A DNA stretch of 64,000 bases from contig OZ255622.1 in NCBI GenBank assembly GCA_965276715.1, positions 4,030,001 to 4,094,000 of the forward strand, in the 5' to 3' direction. Origin of the DNA: CAXTPV01 sp965276715 (lineage in GTDB: Bacteria > Pseudomonadota > Alphaproteobacteria > Acetobacterales > Acetobacteraceae). Positions 35,200 to 43,897 of this stretch are shown here, one piece after another. The notes under the pieces were generated by a model that saw only the letters and a list, made by a program, of their open reading frames with translations, was not told the DNA's origin and made no database searches. Position numbers and translations under genes: made by a program. How positions within the stretch are numbered: the stretch's first letter is position 1; each line of letters starts with the position of its first letter.

Positions 35200-36576
35200 A
35201 TGACCAAGACGCGGCGTCAGATGGCGCTGATCGCGTTCATGCAGGCGCAGAACTGCACGAACTACGCCGGCTCATGGCGTCATCCCGCCTCGATCCCGGA
35301 CTTCATCACGCCCGAATACTACCAGCGGCTCGCGCGCACGCTCGAGGACGGCAGGTTCGACCTCGCCTTCTTCGACGATCGTCTCGCCATGCCCGACATC
35401 TACGGCGCCGATCATCGCGCCACCGTCGAGAACGGGATCCGTGCGATCAAGCTCGACCCGACCACCGTGATGATGACGATGGCCGCGGTCACGTCCCATC
35501 TCGGGCTCGGTGCCACGTATTCGACCACCTATTACGAGCCCTACCACGTGGCACGCCTGTTCGCGACGCTCGACCTGATGACGCGAGGCCGCGTCGCCTG
35601 GAACATCGTGACGTCGTTGAACGATTCCGAGGCCGCGAATTTCGGCCGCTCCGAGCACATGGAGCACGATCTGAGATACGATCGCGCCGACGAGTTCATG
35701 GAGGCCGTACTCGGCCTCTGGGACAGTTGGGAGGACGGCGCGCTGCTCGTCGACAAGGCCACCGGCCGGTTCGCCGATCCGGACAAGGTCCATCGTCTCG
35801 ACTACAAAGGGTGTTTCTTTCGCGCGCGCGGACCGCTGACGGTGCCGCGGTCGCCGCAAGGGCATCCGGTTCTGCTGCAGGCCGGCGCCAGCGGACGCGG
35901 CCAGAAATTCGCCGGCCGATGGGCGGAACTCGTCTTCGCGGCCTATCCCAGTCTCGAAGCTGGCCGCAAGCAGTATGCCGGCCTGCGGGCGGCGGCCGAA
36001 GCCGCCGGCCGCGATCCCGACAGCATCAGGGTGGCACCCGCCATTGGCGTCGTCGTTGCCGAATCAGCCGACCAGGCCGCCGAGAAACGGGCCGTTCTCG
36101 AAGCCCTTTCGCGGCCGATCGATGGTCTCACCCTGCTGTGCGAGGTCCTCAACGTCGATTTCGCCAGCCGCGACTACGAGGCGCCATTTTCGGACGACGA
36201 ACTGGCCTCGGTCTCCTGGCACAGCCTGCGTGACAAGGTCATCGCCAGGAGCGGCAAGAAGAACCCTTCGGTCCGGGACTTCGTCGAGATGTCGGGACGC
36301 GGCACGTTGCGCGAGGCGCCCGTCTTCACCGGCTCGCCCCGGCAGGTGGCCGACGAGCTCGAAAGCTGGTTCGAAAGTGCCTGCGACGGCTTCGTCCTGG
36401 CCGCCGCCTACACGCCCGGCGGCTACGAGGACTTCGTCCGTCTCGTCGTCCCCGAACTGCAGCGTCGAGGACTTCACCGGCGCGACTACGCCGGCACGAC
36501 GCTGCGCGACACGCTCGGACTGGCGCGCCCCGCGTCGGGCGATCGCCCGTCGCCGGCCGACCGCCGCGCGCTCTGA
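35200..36576 (+). CDS. LLM-class flavin-dependent monooxygenase (NtaA/SnaA/DszA type)
   Basis: A 458-residue bacterial-luciferase-like enzyme. Typical of the NtaA/SnaA/DszA group are FDLAFFDDRL, MMTMAAVTSHLGLGAT-type strand, FATLDLMTRGRVAWNIVTS, RYDRADEFMEAVLGLWDSW and HPVLLQAGASGRGQ. It uses reduced FMN supplied by a separate reductase, not seen nearby. Known relatives attack nitrilotriacetate, EDTA or sulfones. The start is ATG 35200; a GTG 66 nt upstream adds a basic, non-conserved stretch. Confidence 0.9.
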   Translation: MTKTRRQMALIAFMQAQNCTNYAGSWRHPASIPDFITPEYYQRLARTLEDGRFDLAFFDDRLAMPDIYGADHRATVENGIRAIKLDPTTVMMTMAAVTSHLGLGATYSTTYYEPYHVARLFATLDLMTRGRVAWNIVTSLNDSEAANFGRSEHMEHDLRYDRADEFMEAVLGLWDSWEDGALLVDKATGRFADPDKVHRLDYKGCFFRARGPLTVPRSPQGHPVLLQAGASGRGQKFAGRWAELVFAAYPSLEAGRKQYAGLRAAAEAAGRDPDSIRVAPAIGVVVAESADQAAEKRAVLEALSRPIDGLTLLCEVLNVDFASRDYEAPFSDDELASVSWHSLRDKVIARSGKKNPSVRDFVEMSGRGTLREAPVFTGSPRQVADELESWFESACDGFVLAAAYTPGGYEDFVRLVVPELQRRGLHRRDYAGTTLRDTLGLARPASGDRPSPADRRAL

Positions 36577-36586
36577 CGCGCGCGCT

Positions 36587-37567
36587 CTACACCAGACGCA
36601 GGCTCGCCGAGGTGACGGCTCGCGACGGGCCATCGAGCGGGTTCGAGGCGCGCAGGAAGTCGCGGAACTTGCGGGCCGAGGCAGGGATCGGCCTGTCGCT
36701 CGCCGTGACGATCCCGAACGTGCGGATGATCTCCCAGTCGGCGAACCGGACGACGCCGATGGTGGGCTCGAGCTCGGCGGGAACGAACGATCGTGGATGG
36801 ATGCACACGCCGAGGCCCGCGGCGGCCATCGCCAGCAGCGTGATGACGTTGCTGACCGCCCTCGCCTCCGGCGAGATGCGGACGGTAAGCGACCGCCGCT
36901 CGGCCTCGGCCATCAGGGCACGCCGGATCCCGACATGCGCGTCCGGGCTGAGCAGCGGATAGTCCAGCACCTCCGCCAGCGGTGCGGCCGCGTGCCGCAA
37001 CAGCTTATGGCCAAGGGCCGCGACGACGACGCATTCGCTGGAAATCAGCGGCTCGAAACTCAGGCCGTTCCGTTCCTCGACCAGCGACATCACGGCGAGG
37101 TCGCAACGTCCGTCCGCGACGTGATCGAGCGCGTCGCCCGGCATCAGATCGTGCAACTGGACCGTGATCGAGGGATAGGCGTCGTGGAACCGGCGGAGCG
37201 TCGGCGGCAGTCCGACCGTCGCCACCATCAACGTCGCCGCGACCCGGACCTGCCGGTCCCTGGACAGCGCATCGCCGTTGAACTCCTGCAGCAGACTGTC
37301 GAGGCCGCGCAGCGTCTCAAACGCCTGTCCGTACAGACGCTGTCCCTGCTGGGTCAGCTCGACACGGCGCGTCGTGCGATCCAGCAGACGGACCTGCAGC
37401 TTTTCCTCGAGCCTGCGGACCCGGTTGCTGATCGAGGGCTGGGACAGGTTGAGCAGACCGGCGGCCCTGCTGAAGCTCCCCAGTTCGGCCACCGCGAGGA
37501 ACGTCTGCAGATCCTCGAGACCGATATCGAAACGGTGCCGCTCGATCCGATTGGACGATGCCGCCAT
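36587..37567 (-). CDS. LysR-family transcriptional regulator
   Basis: A 326-residue regulator with the N-terminal winged HTH (LQTFLAVAELGSFSRAAGLL, QPSISNRVRRLEEKL) and a C-terminal effector domain. GGAGG lies 8 nt before ATG 37567; a GTG 15 nt upstream overlaps that site and is rejected. It is divergent from the AtuA gene and converges with the monooxygenase gene (10 nt between stops), so it is the natural candidate to control this catabolic group. Confidence 0.92.
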   Translation of the reverse strand: MAASSNRIERHRFDIGLEDLQTFLAVAELGSFSRAAGLLNLSQPSISNRVRRLEEKLQVRLLDRTTRRVELTQQGQRLYGQAFETLRGLDSLLQEFNGDALSRDRQVRVAATLMVATVGLPPTLRRFHDAYPSITVQLHDLMPGDALDHVADGRCDLAVMSLVEERNGLSFEPLISSECVVVAALGHKLLRHAAAPLAEVLDYPLLSPDAHVGIRRALMAEAERRSLTVRISPEARAVSNVITLLAMAAAGLGVCIHPRSFVPAELEPTIGVVRFADWEIIRTFGIVTASDRPIPASARKFRDFLRASNPLDGPSRAVTSASLRLV

Positions 37568-37610
37568 CAGACACACCTCCACGCCGTCGGCCCTAACATA
37601 TTCTCATTCG

Positions 37611-37624
37611 CTATCAATGGATAG
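37611..37624. promoter_or_regulatory. Inverted repeat in LysR/AtuA gap, candidate LysR operator
   Basis: CTATC-AATG-GATAG (37611-37624) is a 5+5 bp inverted repeat in the 120-bp divergent gap, the size and place of a LysR autoregulatory box. It resembles the palindrome at 35032-35045. Confidence 0.4.
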
Positions 37625-37687
37625 AAGGTTCCCATTTCCCCGGGGCGCCCGGATGCGTCACCTGGGTGCCGGGCGCACGGAGGAACG

Positions 37688-39046
37688 ATGTCCCACCCAT
37701 TGAGAATCGTCACGCCGGTCGGGATGCTCGGCTACGGCTTTCCCGAGGAGGATTTCCGGCGGGGCATCGACATGGGCGCGGACGCGGTCGTGATCGACTC
37801 CGGATCGACCGACAACGGTCCGCAGGAACTCGCACTCGGCAACACCACGTGCAGCCGGTCCGCCTATGTCCGCGACCTGGGAACGATCCTGGCCTCGACC
37901 ACGAGGCGCGGGATTCCGTTGCTCGTCGGTTCGGCCGGAGGAACCGGAACCAACGCCCATGTCGAGTTCATCCTCGATGTGATCCGGGAGATCGCCCGGT
38001 CGAACGGCACCCGCCTCCGGATCGCCGCGATCGACGCCGACATCCCCAAGACGATGGTCAGGCAGCGGCTCGCCGAAGGCCGGATCTCGCCGTGCGGCCC
38101 GGTGCCGCCTCTCGTCGAGCAGGACATCGACGACGCGGTCAACATCGTGGCCCAGATGGGCGCCGAACCCTTCGTGCGCGCGCTCGACGAGGATCCGGGC
38201 CTCGACGTGATCGTGGCAGGCCGCGCCTACGATCCCGCGCCGTACGCCGCCCTCTGTCTCAGGCGCGGCATCGATCCGGGGATCGCCTGGCACATGGGCA
38301 AGATCATGGAGTGCGGTGGCGTCTGCGCCGAGCCGAAAGGTCGCGTGATGTTGGCGACCATCGACCACGACAGCTTCGACCTGGTGCCGATGAGCGCCCA
38401 CGAGCGCTGCACCCCGTTGTCGGTCGCCGCGCACACGCTCTACGAGAAGTCCCGTCCCGATCTCCTCGCGGGTCCCGGCGGCATTCTCGATCTACGATCC
38501 GCGACCTACGACAGCCTGGATGCGCGCACCGTCCGGGTGAGGAACAGCCTCTTCCGGCCCACGCCATACGCCGTCAAGCTGGAAGGGGCGAAGATCGTCG
38601 GCCATCGCACGATCTTCATCGGCGGCATCCGCGACCCGATCCTCATCGGCCAGGTCGACGCCTATCTCGAGAGGGTGCGCCAATATGCGTTCGGCCATCA
38701 CCCGGAGCTTCGCGACGGCAGTGGCCGGCTGCTGTTCCACGTCTACGGCAAGAACGGCGTGATGGGGGAATTGGAGCCGATCAAGGACGCCAACCCGCAC
38801 GAGCTCTGCATCCTGGGCGAGGCGACCGCCCGAACGCAGGATCTGGCCAGCGCCATCTGCAACACCGCGCGCGTCGCCTGCCTGCACGCCCCCTATCCCG
38901 GACAGCGGGCGACGGGCGGCAACATGGCCTTTCCGCTGACACCGCTCGAGAACGCGATCGGCCCTGTCTGCGCCTTCAACATCTACCACCTGATGGAAGT
39001 GGACGACCCGACTTCGTTGTTTCCGATCCGCCATCTGGAGATGTGA
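37688..39046 (+). CDS. AtuA family protein (DUF1446)
   Basis: A 452-residue protein of the acyclic terpene utilisation AtuA group. Family features are a glycine-rich GSAGGTGTNAHVEF, VIVAGRAYDPAPYAAL, WHMGKIMECGGVCAEPKG, and the C-terminal EDPTS-like DDPTSLFPI. AtuA proteins occur with degradation genes and carboxylases, but the reaction is not settled. DUF4387 follows by 3 nt, the usual pairing. GGAGGAACG precedes the ATG. It is divergent from LysR. Confidence 0.9.
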   Translation: MSHPLRIVTPVGMLGYGFPEEDFRRGIDMGADAVVIDSGSTDNGPQELALGNTTCSRSAYVRDLGTILASTTRRGIPLLVGSAGGTGTNAHVEFILDVIREIARSNGTRLRIAAIDADIPKTMVRQRLAEGRISPCGPVPPLVEQDIDDAVNIVAQMGAEPFVRALDEDPGLDVIVAGRAYDPAPYAALCLRRGIDPGIAWHMGKIMECGGVCAEPKGRVMLATIDHDSFDLVPMSAHERCTPLSVAAHTLYEKSRPDLLAGPGGILDLRSATYDSLDARTVRVRNSLFRPTPYAVKLEGAKIVGHRTIFIGGIRDPILIGQVDAYLERVRQYAFGHHPELRDGSGRLLFHVYGKNGVMGELEPIKDANPHELCILGEATARTQDLASAICNTARVACLHAPYPGQRATGGNMAFPLTPLENAIGPVCAFNIYHLMEVDDPTSLFPIRHLEM

Positions 39047-39049
39047 GTG

Positions 39050-39382
39050 ATGCACGAGGTGACACTCCGCGAGCTGGCCAAAATCGTCCGCAGCAAGAAC
39101 GCCGGCCCCTTCGAGCTGACGTTCGACGTCATGTTCGAGACCGATCATGTCTATCGACAGGTCAAGTCGAGCGGCGCGATCACCCGCGAAGCGCTCGCCG
39201 CCCTCTACGGCGTTGCCGATCAGGACATCACCAACTTCCAGTTCTTCGACCCGGCGCTTGCGTTCAAGCTGACGATCCGGCGAATGCGTCCCCAGGGAAG
39301 CGTCGGCGAGACCGACACGTTCGGCGCCCAGCAACACGCCCCGCTGCTCGCGTTCCGCATTCCCATCGAACCCCGGACGTAG
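39050..39382 (+). CDS. DUF4387 family protein
   Basis: A 110-residue protein: LRELAKIVRSKNAGPFELTFD, then FETDHVYRQVK and DITNFQFFDPALAFKLTIRR. DUF4387 is almost always the small partner of an AtuA/DUF1446 protein. Start is ATG 39050 or the GTG one codon earlier; GGAG of the preceding gene's last codons serves either. Its function is unknown, probably as the second subunit of the AtuA complex. Confidence 0.88.
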   Translation: MHEVTLRELAKIVRSKNAGPFELTFDVMFETDHVYRQVKSSGAITREALAALYGVADQDITNFQFFDPALAFKLTIRRMRPQGSVGETDTFGAQQHAPLLAFRIPIEPRT

Positions 39383-39408
39383 ATCATCGAGGTCGGCCAT
39401 GCGATCGC

Positions 39409-40310
39409 TGGTCCTTTCGCAACGTCGACGAGATCATCTCCTCGAACCCGATCGCCTGCGATCCAGGCAACATCCATCCCCTCGTGAATGCGGAACGAAA
39501 AGAACGCGGCCTCCTCCTGAACGGCGTCTTTCTCGGGATGCTCGGGACCGATGCCGTCGTCGCTCTCGTCGACGGACGGATCGCGTACGAGTAGTACGCC
39601 AACGGAAATAACCGGCATACCCCGCACATCGTGATGTCCTGCACCAAGGAGGTGATGGGCCTGCTGACCGGGATCCTCGACGCGCAGTGCGCGATCCGTA
39701 TCGATCAGCGTGTCACGGAATATCTGCCTGAGATGGCGGGCATCCCCTATCAGGACGCCACGATACCCCACCTTCTCGACATGCGCGCGGGCGTCGTGCT
39801 CGACGAAGCGCAGTCGCGCGGTTACGACGATGCGACCAACTGGACCGGCAACGTCGATGCCGACGCCGGTTCGGATCCGCGCACCTTCTTCAAGAGCCTC
39901 AGGACGCCACCAGCCCCCCATGGCGGCTCCTTCAGCTACGTTTCGGCGAACATCGATTTGCTGGGATGGGCGATCGAGCGAGCGACAACGACGGGCGTCG
40001 CGGCACCCGGGAAAACGTGCCGAAATCCGTCATCGACGACATCGACAAGAACGGAGACGCGCAAGCCTGGCGAACCGGCGAATGGGGAAAGCCGTTCCCG
40101 GCGATCGGCAGGAACATGAACTACAGGTCCGGCTGGTACATCGTCAACGACAACCCGAAAATGCTCTTCGCGATGGGCATCCACGGCCAGAACCTCTTCA
40201 TCGACCGGAAGAAGAGGTTGGTCGTCGTGAAGATGTCGTCCTGGAACAAGCCGATCGAGCGACTATCCCTGTTCCTGACACACAGGAGCTTCGGCGGATT
40301 GCAGCGCTGA
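39409..40310 (+). pseudogene. Decayed 6-aminohexanoate-dimer-hydrolase-like serine hydrolase
   Basis: Fragments in order match a class-C beta-lactamase/NylB-type hydrolase: WSFRNVDEI at the start, VVALVDGRIAYE, the SxxK box in MSCTKEV (near 39634), LLDMRAGVVLDE, the YxN box in SYVSANIDLLGWAIERA, then in another frame VIDDIDKNGDAQAW, YRSGWYIV and GIHGQNLFID. A TAG stop at 39592-39594 interrupts frame 1, and near 39990 the frame changes with loss of roughly 70-90 codons judged from family length. It cannot make a working enzyme. Confidence 0.7.
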
Positions 40311-40730
40311 TCGCCCGCCCGCTGCCCGTTGAGAGGACCGTGGACGCGTCGGATACCGGGACGATGCAATCGGCCTGATCCCAAGCCGCATCCGGTTTGG
40401 CGCAAACACGACGAACATGTGCGACAGATAGACCTCGCTGAGACGTCCGAAAGAACGCAGCCACGCGGTCCCAGCGCGAACCCGGGCCAAGGTCACGAGT
40501 GCACCGACCATCACCGCTCCCAGCAACGCCACGCCGAACGGCCGCGTTCGCGGCTCGACCACCAGGGCTGCGCCCGCGATCTCGAGGAACGCGGTGACGA
40601 ACCGCCACGCGGGCGGATAGCCCCAGTCGCGGAAGCTTTTTGCCGTGCCGCCGAGATCGAAGGCATTCGCGGCCGCGGCACCGGTGAACGCGAGCGCCGT
40701 GATCACCGACAGGACGATCCCCCAGCTCAT
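40263..40730 (-). CDS. DoxX-like membrane protein
   Basis: A 155-residue protein with four hydrophobic helices: VLSVITALAFTGAAAANAF, WRFVTAFLEIAGAALVV, FGVALLGAVMVGALVTLAR and a weaker last one, the DoxX topology. The C-terminal 35 residues are polar and lie antisense to the end of the hydrolase pseudogene, so the true C-terminus may have been changed by rearrangement. ATG 40730 is chosen to start the first helix; upstream extension is basic and unlike the family. Confidence 0.6.
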   Translation of the reverse strand: MSWGIVLSVITALAFTGAAAANAFDLGGTAKSFRDWGYPPAWRFVTAFLEIAGAALVVEPRTRPFGVALLGAVMVGALVTLARVRAGTAWLRSFGRLSEVYLSHMFVVFAPNRMRLGIRPIASSRYPTRPRSSQRAAGGRSALQSAEAPVCQEQG

Positions 40731-40952
40731 GGGTTCGCGCCGCACAGACTGCCGATGAACGGACCACGGTGGAGGTCGCCGGGCGTGCGCATGAACGGGC
40801 TCCGTGAAAGACGCGGGCGAGGCGTCAGCGTATCGCCTCGTCACGCCGTTCTGGAAGCGGCCGGCCTGGACGTCCCCGACATCGGCGCCCGCTTGGCCGA
40901 CCAGATCGAGGGAGCGATCCCATCCGCGGTCGCCTGGCCCCCGACGCTCCGC

Positions 40953-41684
40953 TCACACCTGCGTGCCGAGCGGCCGCACGACCAGCTCGTTCACATCCAC
41001 GTCGTCCGGCTGCTCGATCGCATAGAGGATCGCGCGGCCGATCGCGTCCGGCTCGATCGCCGTCTTGCGATAGCCGACCATCCGCTCGCGTGCCGTCGGA
41101 TCGCTGATCGTCTCCGCGAGCTCCGACGTCACCACGCCCGGATAGAGGCAGGTGCAGCGGACCTTGCCGCTCTCCTTGCGCAGCCCCTCCGAGATCGCGC
41201 GCACCGCGAATTTCGTCGCCGCATACACCGCGGCCGTCGGCTGCACCACGAAGCCGCCCACCGACGACACATTGACGATGTGCCCGCGCCCGCGCGCCTC
41301 CATCCGTGGCAGCACGGACGCGATGCCGTGCAGCACCCCGCGGATGTTGACGTCGATCATCCAGTTCCATTCGTCGATCTTCAGCTCCGCCAGCGGCGAG
41401 AGCGGCATCACGCCGGCATTGTTGACCAGCACGTCGATCTCGCCGAACTCCGCCCGCGCGAACGCGGCGAACCCCTCCACATCCTCCAGCTTCGTGACAT
41501 CCAGCGCGCGCGTGCGCACCTGGCCACCCGCCGCCGTGATCTCGTCCGCGAGCGTCCGCAGCCTGTCGATACGGCGCGCTCCGAGCACCACGCGCGCGCC
41601 CGCTGCCGCGAGCACGCGCGCGGTCCCCTCGCCGATCCCGCTCGATGCACCGGTGATCAGCACGACCTTGTCCAATGAAGCCAT
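40953..41684 (-). CDS. Short-chain dehydrogenase/reductase
   Basis: A 243-residue classical SDR: TGASSGIG (11-18), NNAGVMPLSPL, NVSSVGGFV and catalytic YAATK. Such enzymes oxidise or reduce an alcohol/ketone with NAD(P)H. The ATG at 41684 has a GGAGG nearby. It is divergent from a LysR gene 105 bp away, which is the likely regulator. The substrate is unknown. Confidence 0.93.
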   Translation of the reverse strand: MASLDKVVLITGASSGIGEGTARVLAAAGARVVLGARRIDRLRTLADEITAAGGQVRTRALDVTKLEDVEGFAAFARAEFGEIDVLVNNAGVMPLSPLAELKIDEWNWMIDVNIRGVLHGIASVLPRMEARGRGHIVNVSSVGGFVVQPTAAVYAATKFAVRAISEGLRKESGKVRCTCLYPGVVTSELAETISDPTARERMVGYRKTAIEPDAIGRAILYAIEQPDDVDVNELVVRPLGTQV

Positions 41685-41789
41685 CGAAACCTCCTCCCGG
41701 TTGCGCCCGGTCCCAGGAGATGGAAATCATCCGACGCATGCATTAGGTGCGACCAGCGGGATGGCGCGTTGAACCAGATGGGATGATCC

Positions 41790-42689
41790 ATGCGCGGACT
41801 GGATGATCTGGCGGCGTTCTCGGCGGTCGCGCGGCAGCGGAGCTTCACCCGCGCCGCGGCCGAGCTCGGCGTTTCGACCTCCGCACTCAGCCACACGATC
41901 AAGCGCCTGGAGCGGCAGCTCGGCGCGCGCCTGCTCCAGCGCAACAGCCGCAGCGTCACCCCCAGCGAGGCCGGCGAGCGTCTGTTGCGGACGCTCGAGC
42001 CGGCGCTGGCAGACATCGGCGACGCCATCGACGAACTCGGCCGCCAGCGCGACAGCGTCGCCGGCGCCGTCAGGATCACCGCCACGCGCCAAGCCTACGA
42101 GGCCGTCATCCGCCCGATGCTCCGCGATTTCGGCGAACGCCATCCGGACGCCACCATCGAGATCCTCATCGACTACGAACTCCGCGACATCATCGCGAGC
42201 CGTCTGGACGCCGGCATCCGCCTGGGCGAAAAGCTCGAGCAGGACATGGTCGCACTCCGCGTCGGTCCCGAACTGCGCATGGCGGTCGTCGCGTCCCCCG
42301 CCTATCTCGCCGCCCACGCCGCGCCCCGCACCCCGCAGGACCTGGCCGGCCATCGTTGCGTCGGCTACCGGATGCGCGCCGGCGGTGCCTCGATCCCGTG
42401 GGACTTCGCGCGCGACGGCCGCGACGTCGGCGTCCGTGTCGAGGGTCCGCTGACCGTCAACGAGCCGGACCTGGCACTCGACGCCGCACGCGACGGGCTT
42501 GGCCTCGCCTACGTGCTCGAGGACCGGGCCGCACCCTTCCTCGCCCACGGAAGTCTCGTCCGCCTCATGCAGGACTGGACGCCGCCATTCCCCGGCTTCT
42601 TCCTCTACTATCCATCCCGCCGCCAGCCACCGCCGGTGCTCGCCGCCTTCATCGCCGCTCTCCGCGCGCGGCGCGCCGGTGACGCCTGA
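41790..42689 (+). CDS. LysR-family transcriptional regulator
   Basis: A 299-residue regulator of normal size. The HTH is LAAFSAVARQRSFTRAAAELG, STSALSHTIKRLERQL; the effector domain includes DAGIRLGEKLEQDMVALRVG, the pattern of the CrgA/DmlR-like group that often controls a divergent oxidoreductase. It faces the SDR gene. The P-loop kinase follows 20 nt later on the same strand. Confidence 0.93.
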   Translation: MRGLDDLAAFSAVARQRSFTRAAAELGVSTSALSHTIKRLERQLGARLLQRNSRSVTPSEAGERLLRTLEPALADIGDAIDELGRQRDSVAGAVRITATRQAYEAVIRPMLRDFGERHPDATIEILIDYELRDIIASRLDAGIRLGEKLEQDMVALRVGPELRMAVVASPAYLAAHAAPRTPQDLAGHRCVGYRMRAGGASIPWDFARDGRDVGVRVEGPLTVNEPDLALDAARDGLGLAYVLEDRAAPFLAHGSLVRLMQDWTPPFPGFFLYYPSRRQPPPVLAAFIAALRARRAGDA

Positions 42690-42709
42690 CCATCCAGACC
42701 GAGGTCCGC

Positions 42710-43270
42710 ATGCGCACACTGCTCGGCATCGTCGGACCGCCCGGCGCCGGCAAAAGCACCGTCACCGAATACCTCGCGGGCGAGTTCCCCGCCCAGCTCG
42801 CCATCGTCCCGATGGACGGCTTCCATCTCGCCCAGCGCGAGCTCGAACGACTCGGCCGCGCGCACCGGAAGGGCGCTCCCGACACGTTCGACGTCGACGG
42901 CTACGTGGCCCTCCTCGAACGCCTCCGCCGCAACACCGACCCGGTCGTGCACGCGCCCGAATTCCGCCGCGAGATCGAGGAACCGATCGCGGGCGCGATC
43001 CCGATCCACCGCGACACCAGGCTGGTGATCACCGAGGGCAACTATCTCCTCCACGACGAGGACGGCTGGCAGCGCGTCCGGCCGCTGCTCGACCTGGTCT
43101 GGTATGTCGACCTCGACGACGCCACCCGCGACGCCCGCCTGCTGGCCCGTCACATCGCCTTCGGCCGGACGCCCGAGGACGCCCGCGCCTGGATCGACGC
43201 CACCGACGCGCCGAACGCCGCCCTCATCGCGCGCGGCCGCGGGCGGGCCGATCGCGTCATCAAGCTGTAG
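42710..43270 (+). CDS. P-loop nucleoside/sugar kinase-like protein (FrcK/PanK-like)
   Basis: A 186-residue P-loop protein with Walker A GPPGAGKST (8-16), a VPMDGFHL strand with an acidic residue, a lid-like HAPEFRREIEEP segment and VITEGNYLL. This is the layout of the phosphoribulokinase/uridine kinase superfamily members annotated as nucleoside triphosphate hydrolase or fructose-transport kinase. The substrate is not identifiable. Confidence 0.83.
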   Translation: MRTLLGIVGPPGAGKSTVTEYLAGEFPAQLAIVPMDGFHLAQRELERLGRAHRKGAPDTFDVDGYVALLERLRRNTDPVVHAPEFRREIEEPIAGAIPIHRDTRLVITEGNYLLHDEDGWQRVRPLLDLVWYVDLDDATRDARLLARHIAFGRTPEDARAWIDATDAPNAALIARGRGRADRVIKL

Positions 43271-43274
43271 AAAG

Positions 43275-43342
43275 CCAGGGGTTTCACCCCTGGACCCCAC
43301 CAAAGGCCACGTGCGCAGCACGCCTGCGGCTAGGGCCTTTGG
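43275..43342. repeat. Dispersed palindromic element, copy 4
   Basis: CCAGGGG/CCCCTGG arms around TTTCA (43275-43293) are followed by a longer inverted repeat whose outer arms are CCAAAGGCC and GGCCTTTGG (about 43300-43342). It separates the convergent kinase and GNAT genes and is well placed as a bidirectional terminator. Confidence 0.65.
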
Positions 43343-43351
43343 AAACCATAC

Positions 43352-43888
43352 TTAGCGCAGGAACACGTGTTCGATCCCGTCGACCGGGTCTACCACCTCA
43401 TCGACTTTCTTGAAGCCGAAACGCCTCACGAGCCGCATCGAGGCCTCGTTGTCCGGCGCCACCGAGGCCACGAAGCGATGAACACCGAACGCCGCCGCCC
43501 AATCCATCATCGCGCCCACGGCTTCGAACGCGTAACCAAGCCGTCGATATCGCGTGAAGATCAGATACCCGATCTCCACGGCACCGCGGGCATACGCGTG
43601 CAGGGAAGGGGGGTCCGGGCAGGTATGGAACCGGACATGCCCCACCATGACGCCTTGCAAGATCACCGCCCGCGTCGACCAGGCGCGATACCCCGGATCC
43701 TCGCGCAGCCGCTCGCGCGCGAACCGCAAGCCCGAAAGATCCTTCAGCATCTCGTCCGGGATCGCCGCCCCCAGCCGTCGCCCGGCCTCGACGAGGTCTC
43801 CGTCCAGGCAGGCCTCCGCCACCGCATCGTCCATCAACCGCAGCAACAGACGCGGTGTGGCGATGTCGTCTGTCGCAATGTCCTGCAA
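43352..43888 (-). CDS. GNAT-family N-acetyltransferase (RimJ/RimL-like)
   Basis: A 178-residue acetyltransferase with the IATPRLLLR opening, a GAVEIGYLIFTRYRRLGYAFEA acetyl-CoA binding core and VAPDNEASMRLVRRFGFKKV at the end. The start is TTG 43888 with AGGA about 7 nt upstream; no ATG fits the conserved N-terminus. The acceptor is unknown. It lies 9 nt after the MFS gene on the same strand and is probably co-transcribed. Confidence 0.85.
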   Translation of the reverse strand: MQDIATDDIATPRLLLRLMDDAVAEACLDGDLVEAGRRLGAAIPDEMLKDLSGLRFARERLREDPGYRAWSTRAVILQGVMVGHVRFHTCPDPPSLHAYARGAVEIGYLIFTRYRRLGYAFEAVGAMMDWAAAFGVHRFVASVAPDNEASMRLVRRFGFKKVDEVVDPVDGIEHVFLR

Positions 43889-43897
43889 ATGGCGATC

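Noticed and set aside
35049..36233. An alternative long frame overlapping the flavin monooxygenase
   Set aside because: It is arginine-rich, has no family motifs, and is a shifted-frame shadow of the true gene.
40953..42689. SDR/LysR pair as part of the catabolic group
   Set aside because: It is separated by a pseudogene and DoxX, has its own divergent regulator, and lacks the shared inverted repeat.
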